DNA of 36,781 nt from Lentzea indica. GTDB taxonomy: Bacteria; Actinomycetota; Actinomycetes; Mycobacteriales; Pseudonocardiaceae. Shown here one piece after another: positions 15,538 to 22,384 of the stretch (position 1 is the first letter of the stretch; every line of letters starts with the position of its first letter). Location: assembly GCF_012184385.1 (NCBI RefSeq), contig NZ_VSRL01000072.1:1-36781 (forward strand), read 5' to 3'. A program made the translations under genes and the position numbers. The notes below the pieces were generated by a model that saw only the letters and a program-made list of their open reading frames with translations, ran no database searches and was not told the origin of the DNA.

Positions 15538-15569
15538 TTGCAGAACCCGTTTTGCGGACCATGTAGAGT
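15538..15569 (+). promoter_or_regulatory. Candidate promoter of tRNA-Asn
   Basis: TAGAGT at 15564-15569, preceded by TG, is a likely -10. TTGCAG at 15538-15543 is the best -35, but the 20-base spacer is longer than ideal. The site lies about 50 bases before the tRNA. Confidence 0.35.
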
Positions 15570-15618
15570 TACCCACTGTCAGGAGGAACCAAGCCTGACC
15601 AGCGGAACAACAGAACAT

Positions 15619-15691
15619 TCCCCCATAGCTCAATTGGCAGAGCATGCGACTGTTAATCGCAGGGTTACTGGTTCGAGTCCAGTTGGGGGAG
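15619..15691 (+). tRNA. tRNA-Asn (GTT)
   Basis: A 73-base cloverleaf. The acceptor arms TCCCCCA and TGGGGGA pair, the anticodon stem TGCGA/TCGCA encloses the loop CTGTTAA with anticodon GTT at 15652-15654, and the T arm carries GGTTCGAGTCC. The CCA end is not encoded. Confidence 0.97.
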
Positions 15692-15697
15692 CGTAAC

Positions 15698-15738
15698 CGA
15701 TAGGCCTCAGTCATCCGACTGGGGCCTATCGCTTTCTT
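15698..15738 (+). terminator. Rho-independent-like terminator after tRNA-Asn
   Basis: CGATAGGCC (15698-15706) pairs with GGCCTATCG (15723-15731), with an inner CAGTC/GACTG pair and a short loop. CTTTCTT follows. It begins 6 bases after the tRNA. Confidence 0.8.
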
Positions 15739-15761
15739 CGGGCTTGGGTCAGCTTGGACTG

Positions 15762-16619
15762 ATGTCTCGCTTCGCGAACCTCCGCCGCATCTCCTCGCTC
15801 GACCCGGTAGCCGACCACGAGGAGATCCTGCGGATCTCCGCGGGCCTGGAGTTCCCGTGGGACTACCAGAAGTCCCTGGAGATGGCGCTGTTCCGCACGT
15901 ACTGCGTCCCCACGATCTCGGGCCTGCTGGAACGCACCGGCGAGTTCGAGCGGCGGCCGCAGAAGCGCTACGACGACACGGCCGTCCTGATGGCCGAGCT
16001 CGTGGAGCACGGCTACGACTCCCCGCGCGGCCGTGAGGCGTTGCGCGTGGTCAACCGCCAGCACGGCCGTTACGACATCTCGAACGATGACATGCTCTAC
16101 GTGCTGGCGACGTTCATCTACGACCCCATCGACTGGCTCGCGCAGTACGGGTGGAGGCCTCTCTCGAGGAACGAACAGCTGGCCGCGTTCCACTTCTACC
16201 GCGCGGTCGGTGCCCGAATGGGCATTCGGGACATCCCGGCGGACTACAGCGAGTTCCTTGCGTTCAAGACGGCCTATGAACGGTCGCACTTCGTGTTCGC
16301 GCCGTCGAACCGTCGTATCGGCCAGTACACGCTGGACCTGTTCTGCTCGTGGTACCCGTCGATCGCCCGCCCCGTGGTCTCACGCGCTGTGGTCGCGATG
16401 CTGGACCCGTTGATGGTGCGAGCGTTCGGCTTCACCGCGCCGCCGGCCTGGGTCGGCACGCTGGGACGGCTGGCGTTGCGCGTGCGGGCGTTCGTGGTGC
16501 GCCGGATGCCGGTGCGGAAGACGTTGAAGCTGACCAGCGCCCGCAACCGCACCTACCCCGGCTACCCGCGCGGCTACCGGCCGTCGGACCTGGGCGCGAT
16601 CTCCAGCGACGCGCTCTGA
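15762..16619 (+). CDS. MpaB-type oxygenase (DUF2236)
   Basis: A 285-residue alpha-helical protein of the DUF2236 family, which includes latex-clearing protein Lcp and the fungal MpaB, heme-dependent or related oxygenases. Visible features are the RYDDTAVLMAELVEHGYDSPRGREALRVVNRQHGRYDISNDDMLYVLATF segment (about residues 70-118, with R-x-x-x-x-H-x-x-Y around the heme-type site) and the later PADYSEFLAFKTAYE helix. The oxidised substrate is not known. The ATG at 15762 follows the tRNA-Asn terminator by 23 bases. The 3' end overlaps the convergent acetyltransferase gene by 46 bases. Confidence 0.82.
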   Translation: MSRFANLRRISSLDPVADHEEILRISAGLEFPWDYQKSLEMALFRTYCVPTISGLLERTGEFERRPQKRYDDTAVLMAELVEHGYDSPRGREALRVVNRQHGRYDISNDDMLYVLATFIYDPIDWLAQYGWRPLSRNEQLAAFHFYRAVGARMGIRDIPADYSEFLAFKTAYERSHFVFAPSNRRIGQYTLDLFCSWYPSIARPVVSRAVVAMLDPLMVRAFGFTAPPAWVGTLGRLALRVRAFVVRRMPVRKTLKLTSARNRTYPGYPRGYRPSDLGAISSDAL

Positions 16620-17035
16620 TCGTTGAACGTGAAGCCCATCGCCCTGAGGAACTCGTTGCCGGGCTTGAAGTCGTCGAGCCTGGCATGAACGTGCGTGACC
16701 CCAGGAAAACGTTCCGTGAGCGCCTTCGCCATCTCCCTGCCGATCCCCCACCTGCGAAGATCCTTCGGCACCAGGAAGAACCCGATGCTGACGTGGTTCG
16801 GCGCGGGATGGTCCAGCACCAGGTCCACGAACCCGATCATGCCCTGAGCCTGCGCGACCAACAGGTACTTCTGCTCGAACGCCACCCCCTCCGGCAACGC
16901 GTAGAAAAGACTCTGCAGGTCACCAGGCCCCGACGGATGACCCGTGGCAGCCTGGAACCAGTCGTCGCAGTCGGCGAACAGCCGGAGCACCTCTGGCTCG
17001 TCCGCCGGGGTGAAGTCGCGGAGGGTCAAACGCAC
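16574..17035 (-). CDS. GNAT family N-acetyltransferase
   Basis: A 153-residue acetyl-CoA-dependent acetyltransferase. The N-terminal LTLRDFTPADEPEVLRLFADC is the typical first strand and helix, IGFVDLVLDHPAPNHVSIGFFLVPKDLRRWGIGREMAKAL (about residues 67-106) holds the acetyl-CoA motif A with its R-x-x-G-I-G loop, and FKPGNEFLRAMGFTF forms the motif B end. The substrate cannot be told from sequence. The GTG start at 17033-17035 is the only good start. The gene converges on and overlaps the oxygenase gene by 46 bases. Confidence 0.88.
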   Translation of the reverse strand: MRLTLRDFTPADEPEVLRLFADCDDWFQAATGHPSGPGDLQSLFYALPEGVAFEQKYLLVAQAQGMIGFVDLVLDHPAPNHVSIGFFLVPKDLRRWGIGREMAKALTERFPGVTHVHARLDDFKPGNEFLRAMGFTFNDQSASLEIAPRSDGR

Positions 17036-17140
17036 CCGTCCAGCCTATGTGTCGCCCGCCACGGGGGCGCGCAAGGCCCGTTCGGCGTGATCGGTATCCT
17101 CCACCACGCAGCGTGAGCCAGTTGCGCCGGCCGCTGCGAG

Positions 17141-17215
17141 GGGGCAGTAGCTCAACCGGTCAGAGCAGCAGACTCATAATCTGTCAGGTTGTCGGTTCGA
17201 ATCCGACCTGCCCCA
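17141..17215 (+). tRNA. tRNA with CAT anticodon (elongator Met likely, Ile2 possible)
   Basis: A 75-base cloverleaf. Acceptor arms GGGGCAG and CTGCCCC pair, the anticodon stem GCAGA/TCTGT encloses CTCATAA with CAT at 17175-17177, and the T arm is GTCGG-TTCGAAT-CCGAC. It is not an initiator by its paired first position. A CAT anticodon can be elongator methionine or lysidine-modified isoleucine; the acceptor lacks the run of C at positions 4-5 seen in Ile2, which favours Met. CCA is not encoded. Confidence 0.9.
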
Positions 17216-17223
17216 CGGCCTCT

Positions 17224-17268
17224 GGCCGACCCTGCTCAGTGGCTTCGCCACTTTCGCCGGGGTCGGCC
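17224..17268 (+). terminator. Nested hairpin after the CAT-anticodon tRNA
   Basis: GGCCGACCC (17224-17232) pairs with GGGTCGGCC (17260-17268), and inside it AGTGGC (17238-17243) pairs with GCCACT (17247-17252) around a TTC loop. It starts 9 bases after the tRNA and is likely its terminator, though no T-run follows. Confidence 0.6.
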
Positions 17269-17277
17269 GTCATTATG

Positions 17278-17298
17278 TTGGGGGGCCGAGCCCCCCAA
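17278..17298. repeat. Dispersed palindromic repeat, copy 2
   Basis: TTGGGGGGC-CGA-GCCCCCCAA is a perfect 9-base-pair hairpin with the same CGA loop and GGGGGCCGAGCCCCC core as the element at 2953-2973. Both copies sit in intergenic DNA just after a structured terminator. Confidence 0.65.
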
Positions 17299-17343
17299 GC
17301 CCCCCACGGTGCGGTTGGTCCCGACCCAGCGTGGTTGGGATTC

Positions 17344-17364
17344 GTGGGCTCCTGCGGAGCCCAC
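17344..17364. repeat. Perfect hairpin GTGGGCTCC-TGC-GGAGCCCAC
   Basis: Nine base pairs with a 3-base loop, 20 bases before the end of the TetR gene on the minus strand. It may terminate the TetR transcript or belong to the neighbouring dispersed repeat cluster. The remaining 17299-17384 holds no gene that I can support. Confidence 0.5.
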
Positions 17365-17384
17365 GGGTGGGGCTTCTGCGGAGG

Positions 17385-17939
17385 CTATGTGCGGAGGCCT
17401 TCTACGTAGATGGACAGGAAGCGGCGCCATTCGGTGGGGGCGTCTCTGATCACTTGGGCCATTGCCCTGGTCAGGGTGGCCATGTCCGCTATCGAGTAGT
17501 CGGGGCGGAGTGTGCCGGCTTCTGTGGCGCGGTTGATCAGGATCTCTGCGTGGCCGGCGCCTCGGTGGCAGGCTGATACGACCTCTGGGGCGTTGGGGAG
17601 GTCCCTGGCCAGGATGTCGTTCAGGCCGCGGTCTTGGGCTTGCAGGGCGAAGAGGTCTTCCAGGTAGTTGGCGAACGCGTGCCACGGATCCGGGTCGGCC
17701 AGGGCCTTCTGGCCGATCACGTCCAGGGCGGCCAGGCGCTCGGGGAAGATCGCGCCGACGAAGTCCTCGCGGGTCGGGAAGTGCTTGTACAGCGTGCCGA
17801 TGCTGACCTCCGCCCGGCGCGCGATGTGTTCCAGGGGCACGTCGAGGCCGCGTTCCGCGAACAGTTCCGCGGCCGCTGCCAGCAGCTTCTCCCGGTTGCG
17901 TGCCGCGTCCGCACGCAAGGGCCTCGACGCGGTGACCAT
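17385..17939 (-). CDS. TetR family transcriptional regulator
   Basis: A 184-residue repressor-type protein. The N-terminal helix-turn-helix is clear: RNREKLLAAAAELFAERGLDVPLEHIARRAEVSIGTLYKHFPTREDFVGAIF (about residues 14-65). The C-terminal ligand domain (66-184) is variable and gives no hint of the inducer. It diverges from the SDR gene at 18050, and two copies of a TCGAGGG palindrome lie between them, so it probably represses both itself and the SDR. The ATG at 17937-17939 is used; a shorter GC-biased codon use appears near its 3' end. Confidence 0.93.
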   Translation of the reverse strand: MVTASRPLRADAARNREKLLAAAAELFAERGLDVPLEHIARRAEVSIGTLYKHFPTREDFVGAIFPERLAALDVIGQKALADPDPWHAFANYLEDLFALQAQDRGLNDILARDLPNAPEVVSACHRGAGHAEILINRATEAGTLRPDYSIADMATLTRAMAQVIRDAPTEWRRFLSIYVEGLRT

Positions 17940-17965
17940 GCGCCGGATCCTACTCAGCAGCTAAG

Positions 17966-17981
17966 TCGAGGGTGCCCTCGA
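17966..17981. promoter_or_regulatory. TetR operator, copy 1
   Basis: TCGAGGG-TG-CCCTCGA is a perfect inverted repeat, flanked by TAAG on the left and ATT on the right. It lies 27 bases upstream of the TetR start codon in the divergent intergenic region. Confidence 0.75.
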
Positions 17982-18009
17982 ATTCTGTGGTAGCGTCGGC
18001 GAACGTAAG

Positions 18010-18025
18010 TCGAGGGTTGCCTCGA
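18010..18025. promoter_or_regulatory. TetR operator, copy 2
   Basis: TCGAGGG-TT-GCCTCGA repeats the first operator with one mismatch in the palindrome and the same TAAG and ATT flanks, 44 bases further on. It lies 25 bases before the SDR start, so one copy faces each gene. Confidence 0.72.
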
Positions 18026-18049
18026 ATTAGTCTCCGAAGGGTGAAACCC

Positions 18050-18750
18050 ATGTCTCCCACCGCGGTTGTGCTCGGCGTCGGTCCCGGGCTCGGCATGTCC
18101 GTCGCGCAGCGGTTCGGTCGCGAGGGTTACGACGTCGTGCTGCTCTCGCGCAGCGCGCCCGGCACGCCGGCTACCTCGCGGCCCTCGCCGAGGCGGGCGT
18201 GAAGGCTCGGGCGTTCGCGGTCGACGTGCGTGACCGCGAGCAGTTGCTGTCCACATTGGACTCGATCGGGCCGGTGGACGTCGTGTACTACGGGCCCGGT
18301 GCCGCCGACCTGGACAACCTGCCCCGCGAGATCACGTCGACCACCTCCGACGAGGTGCGCGTCGCGATGGACTGGGTCTACCCGGCCGTCGACGTCGCCG
18401 AGCACGTGCTGCCCGGCCTGATCGAACGCGGGGGAGGCCTGCTGTTCGCTGGCGGGCTCAGTGCGGTGCAACCGATGCCGCCGCTTGGATCTCTTGCCGT
18501 CGCCGCGGCCGCGCTGCGCAACTACGGTCTGACGCTCAACGCAGCGCTCGCCGACAAGGGCGTGTACGTGGGTTCGCTCATCATCGGCGGTGTCATCGAG
18601 CGCGGTGACATCCACCGGCTGGTCGAGCGGGAGCCCGAGAGGTTCGGCAACGTGCCGGTGCGCACGCTCGACCCCGACGTTCTCGCCGAGGCCGCCTGGC
18701 AGCTGTTCGTCAAGCGGGACCGCGCGGAGGAGGTGTTCTCCGTGTTTTAG
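18050..18750 (+). pseudogene. SDR-like oxidoreductase with an apparent frameshift
   Basis: The ATG at 18050 starts MSPTAVVLGVGPGLGMSVAQRFGREGYDVVLLSRSA, a Rossmann nucleotide-binding start with G-x-G-x-G-x-G. At 18158-18160 (a CCC run) the coding signal moves one base, and the other frame continues RHAGYLAALAEAGVKARAFAVDVRD to the stop at 18748-18750. One extra base would give a protein of about 233 residues. The usual SDR Y-x-x-x-K is absent; the matching region reads PLGSLAVAAAALRNYG, as in some atypical SDR proteins. It is probably controlled by the divergent TetR protein. It may be a pseudogene or an assembly error. Confidence 0.7.
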
Positions 18751-18823
18751 CGGTACGAACCCAGGCCTGCGATCACCGAGTCGTTCGATGCGAGCTTGAG
18801 CCGCGGTGACTACGGTTGAACGC

Positions 18824-19684
18824 GTGCGAGTGGCGACGTGGAACGTGAATTCGGTCAAGCAGCGCGTGCCGAGGCTCCTGCCCTGGCTGGACCAGCGCAA
18901 GCCCGACGTCCTGTGCCTGCAGGAGACCAAGCTGGCCGACGACGCCTTCACCGCTCTCCTCGGGTCAGAGCTCGCTGATCGCGGCTACGAGGTCGCGCTG
19001 TTCGGCGAGACCCAGTGGAACGGCGTGGCCCTGCTGTCCCGCGTGGGCCTGGCCGACGTCACGGTGGGAGTGGCGGGTGCGCCAGGGTTCCCGCACATCG
19101 AGGCCCGTGCCGTCGCCGCCACGTGCGGCGGCGTGCGCGTGCACTCGCTGTACGTGCCCAACGGTCGTGAGCCAGAGTCCGACCACTACAAGTACAAGCT
19201 CGAGTGGCTCGCCGCGTTGCGCGACGTGCTCGGGGCCGGGCCCGCGGATGCCGTGGTGTGCGGTGACATCAACATCGCGCCCACGGACGCCGACGTCTTC
19301 GACCCCGAGGCTTACATCGGTCAGACGCACGTCACCGAGCCCGAGCGCGCCGCGTTGCGGGCCATCGAGGCCCTGGGGTTCCACGACGTCGTGCGGGAAC
19401 GGTGGCCGTCGGAGCGGATCTTCAGCTACTGGGACTACCGGGCCGGGATGTTCCACCGCGATCTGGGCATGCGGATCGATCTGATCCTCGCGTCCACCTC
19501 TGTTGTTCCGCGGGTGCGGGCGGCGTGGATCGACCGGCATGCGCGGAAGGGGGCCGGGCCGAGTGATCACGCTCCGGTGATCGTGGACCTGGACGAGGCG
19601 CCGGACGGGGACATCGGGCCGGTGGTGCCTCCGCCGTCGTCGCCTGGGGCGAAGAAAAAGGTCAAGCTGCCCCAGTCGAAGTAG
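18824..19684 (+). CDS. xth: Exodeoxyribonuclease III
   Basis: A 286-residue DNA-repair enzyme (AP endonuclease and 3'-5' exonuclease) of the endonuclease/exonuclease/phosphatase fold. Motifs are visible in order: VRVATWNVNSVKQR with the conserved Asn (residues 1-14), CLQETKL with the metal-binding Glu (about 34), YVPNGRE (about 110), CGDINIAPTDADVFD (about 145), and the C-terminal RIDLILAS and GPSDHAPVIVDL with the catalytic Asp-His. The proline/lysine tail is extra. The GTG at 18824 matches the family start; GTG at 18806 is an alternative that adds 6 residues. It is the last core gene before the accessory island. Confidence 0.93.
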   Translation: MRVATWNVNSVKQRVPRLLPWLDQRKPDVLCLQETKLADDAFTALLGSELADRGYEVALFGETQWNGVALLSRVGLADVTVGVAGAPGFPHIEARAVAATCGGVRVHSLYVPNGREPESDHYKYKLEWLAALRDVLGAGPADAVVCGDINIAPTDADVFDPEAYIGQTHVTEPERAALRAIEALGFHDVVRERWPSERIFSYWDYRAGMFHRDLGMRIDLILASTSVVPRVRAAWIDRHARKGAGPSDHAPVIVDLDEAPDGDIGPVVPPPSSPGAKKKVKLPQSK

Positions 19685-19716
19685 GCCGCACCTGCTCCCA
19701 ACGCTTGCGCAGCCGT

Positions 19717-20574
19717 TCACCCTGGCCAGCGGACAGCGCCCGTCAGCAATGCATGGCAGTCGGCGGACCTGGCATCCGCGAGCGCGGGGATACCAGGTTC
19801 CAGCACTTCAGGGGGCACCTCGAGCCGGCACGACTCCCACCGTCCCGATGAAGTGCGATCGACCGGTGCGTGAGCTGAGATCCAGTTGCTCGGCACAGTG
19901 GCGATCGCGGCTGGGGCCAGTTCGCCGGTGAGGCGAACGGCCACCAGATGCCAGCCCACGTCCTTCCGCATTGTATTGAACTCATGCCTCGACAGGTGAA
20001 CGCTGAGACGCCCGCGGCGCAGCGTTGACTTCACCTCCAAATGGAGGGCAAGCAGCTCTCTGCGGACAGCGATGTCGTAGCCGTACCCGTCTGATACCGC
20101 CGCGACGTGGTCAATTTCCGCTTGGACGTTCTCGGCTAGGAGTTTCACCAGAGCGAGTTCTCCAGCACTACCAACACGTTGGCGGTGTTCAAGGTCGACC
20201 TTGCCCCACACCGCGGTGATCTCGCCGTATGCCTCCACTTCCGAGAGGCCCAACAGGTCAGCGGCCCGGAGTGCGTCCGCCGGCAACTCGGAAGGATCGC
20301 GGATCAGGAAGTCAGCGTTGGCAAACCACCCAGCGGAGCCGCTGTTGATCGCGGCCGAGAAGACTCTGAGTTCTGCGGGGCGAGAGCGCTCCTGGTCGGT
20401 GAGCAGCCCAGTTTCCCGCAACCAGGTGTACGCCAGCTCGTACTGGGTTGGTGTGATGTCGCTGTAGCCGGCGTGGGTGGCGAAAAGTGCGCGGCACCGG
20501 GCTGCGCTGGAATGAGGGAGCAACTCCAGCCAGCGCACGGCTGCACGCAGGATCCGGTCAGGAGGAACGGCCAC
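19717..20574 (-). CDS. DUF3883-like PD-(D/E)XK nuclease, third gene of a putative defence operon
   Basis: A 285-residue protein. The N-terminal half is helical and unrecognised, perhaps a winged helix around residues 37-60. The C-terminal half matches the DUF3883 / NO VEIN C-terminal domain: GSAGE (135-139), GYGYDIAV with Asp167, LHLEVKST with Glu180 and Lys182, and SVHLSRHEFNTMRK (191-204) before a strand WHLVAVRL. Asp-x13-Glu-x-Lys is a PD-(D/E)XK nuclease pattern, so a DNA-cleaving role is probable. The GTG at 20572-20574 gives a 17-base overlap with the helicase gene stop, pointing to strict cotranscription. Many DUF3883 proteins sit in restriction or phage-defence loci. Confidence 0.8.
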   Translation of the reverse strand: MAVPPDRILRAAVRWLELLPHSSAARCRALFATHAGYSDITPTQYELAYTWLRETGLLTDQERSRPAELRVFSAAINSGSAGWFANADFLIRDPSELPADALRAADLLGLSEVEAYGEITAVWGKVDLEHRQRVGSAGELALVKLLAENVQAEIDHVAAVSDGYGYDIAVRRELLALHLEVKSTLRRGRLSVHLSRHEFNTMRKDVGWHLVAVRLTGELAPAAIATVPSNWISAHAPVDRTSSGRWESCRLEVPPEVLEPGIPALADARSADCHALLTGAVRWPG

Positions 20575-22384
20575 GGAGATGCCCCAGCAGTGCTTGGATG
20601 TCTCGCTGGTCGAGGCCGCCACCCACTGCTGGCTCTTCGTCGAGATCCGCGAGTTCGTGCACTGCCGGATCGTCGAGTATCCGGCCCATGAACTCCAGCT
20701 TGTCGCCGAGACGCGCGGTGACGATCTCGTCGATGCTGCTCTCGGTCACGAGAACCGTGATCCTGGTTTCGGTCTCGGGCGGGAGGCCGAGCCTGTGGAT
20801 GCGGTCGAGACTTTGCAGGAACCTGCCAGCAGCGAAGTCCCGGTCCACGTAGACGGCGTCGTGACAGTGGTGGTGCAAGCTGATTCCCTCGCCGAGCGTG
20901 GCCGGGTTCGACAGCAGAACCATGCAGTCAGGGTCGTTGCGGAAACGGCGGATCTGGTCCTCACGGTCTTCCGTGCCACCGTGCACCATCGCAGGGTTGA
21001 AGGCACTGAGCAGCCGCTGCAGTGTGTTGAGGCTGCGGATGAACGTGGACCAGACGAGCGTCTTCCGGCCATCGGCTGCGTTCTTTGCGACGATCGCGAG
21101 TGTTTCCTGGTACTTGGGCGACAATTCGTAGGAGGGCAGGTCCTGCATCAGCTTGAACAGCGGGGTGTCCGGCGGGACGCTGAGCGGCGGTACCTGGTAA
21201 GCAAGAGGCTCGTATTTCGTCGTGCCGACAGAGAGCAGCGCGGGGCTGGTCGCGGCCATCAGCATGTATACGACGATCTTGCCCAGCGCAGCGAAGTCCT
21301 CCTCCGCGCCGAGCGAACGTGCGGAAAACCGGCCGCACAGGGCCTCATACACCTCTTGATGCAACGGTGGCATCGGAACCGGAACCATCTTCGTCTCCGG
21401 CGGGGTGAGCCCGAGTTCGGCTTTGGTCGTGCGGGTGAACAGCGGTCGCAGCACCCGGCTCGCTTTCGGCAGATCTCCCCCTGCCACAGCCTGAAGCACC
21501 TTCTGCCTACCGTGGCCCGGCCAGACGAAACCGAAGAGGTTCTCGAGATCTCTGGCTCCGTTGGGCGCGGGCGTGCCGGTCAGGATTAGGCGATGGCGTG
21601 CCCGCGGCCCGAGAGCCAAGCATGCCGACCCGTAGATGCCGTCAGCACCGAGCTTCATCCTGTGCGCCTCGTCCAGCACCAGCATTGCTGGACGGGCAGC
21701 AAGCCACTGGCCTAGTTCGTTCACTGCTGGGGCCAAGCGTTCGTAGTTCACGATGAGTGCTTCTGTGGCGGGGTCTTCTTCCCTAGAGAACACAGCGACA
21801 CGCAGAGGTGTGTCGAAACAAATCGCGTTCTCTTCGTGCCACGCCTCGTAGCAGGACTTCGGTCCGACGATGAGAACGCGCTCAATACCCTTCGTCTGGC
21901 GGAGGACCTGGAACACGGCAAGAGCGACGCGGGTCTTGCCCGCACCCGGTACTGAGAAGTTGGCCCCGTGACGCAGTGACAGGAGCTTTGCTATGTCCCG
22001 GCGTTGGAACGGCGTCAGGTCGCCGATCCAATCCGGTCCGGTGAGCAGGTCGATGTCGTGCGCGGAGACCTCCACCGGGGGTGGGTCCGAAGCGAGGCGA
22101 GCTTCGACTGTTTGCGCGTCCGCGTTGGAGTCAGTCGCGAGGGCGGCAAGCTGCGGATCCCAGGAAACGCTCGTCCGCTCGGGCCAGCTAGCGAGTGCGA
22201 CGAGGTTCGTGAGCAGATCGTCGATGTCGACGTCCATCGTGCTTGCTGACCGCTGCACACCGCTGCGCAACCGGAGGGCAAGCCTGCGCAGGTCGGCTTC
22301 ATGCCCGTCGCCAGCACGAAGACGTGCCTTCGTCACGTCGTCGCCGAACCCGATCACGAGGCTTGGTCCAGACATGCCCGTCAT
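20558..22384 (-). CDS. SNF2-type superfamily II helicase
   Basis: A 608-residue DNA-dependent ATPase or translocase. The Walker A motif is SVPGAGKT (residues 144-151), the Walker B motif is LDEAH (237-241), and motif III is LTGTPAPN (268-275). The second half holds motif V in NPATLGEGISLHHHCHDAVYVDRDF and motif VI in QSLDRIHRLG. The first 115 residues have no recognised domain. The F-x-V-P-G-A-G-K-T variant with TPFQRRDIAKLL before it is typical of bacterial SNF2 helicases in restriction-like modules. The ATG overlaps the ParB-like stop in TGATG, so the genes are coupled. It probably moves along DNA and directs the nuclease encoded downstream. Confidence 0.9.
   Translation of the reverse strand: MTGMSGPSLVIGFGDDVTKARLRAGDGHEADLRRLALRLRSGVQRSASTMDVDIDDLLTNLVALASWPERTSVSWDPQLAALATDSNADAQTVEARLASDPPPVEVSAHDIDLLTGPDWIGDLTPFQRRDIAKLLSLRHGANFSVPGAGKTRVALAVFQVLRQTKGIERVLIVGPKSCYEAWHEENAICFDTPLRVAVFSREEDPATEALIVNYERLAPAVNELGQWLAARPAMLVLDEAHRMKLGADGIYGSACLALGPRARHRLILTGTPAPNGARDLENLFGFVWPGHGRQKVLQAVAGGDLPKASRVLRPLFTRTTKAELGLTPPETKMVPVPMPPLHQEVYEALCGRFSARSLGAEEDFAALGKIVVYMLMAATSPALLSVGTTKYEPLAYQVPPLSVPPDTPLFKLMQDLPSYELSPKYQETLAIVAKNAADGRKTLVWSTFIRSLNTLQRLLSAFNPAMVHGGTEDREDQIRRFRNDPDCMVLLSNPATLGEGISLHHHCHDAVYVDRDFAAGRFLQSLDRIHRLGLPPETETRITVLVTESSIDEIVTARLGDKLEFMGRILDDPAVHELADLDEEPAVGGGLDQRDIQALLGHLRGRSS

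Noticed and set aside
17141..17215. tRNA as attachment site of an integrated element
   Set aside because: No integrase gene or second copy of the tRNA 3' end was noticed nearby.
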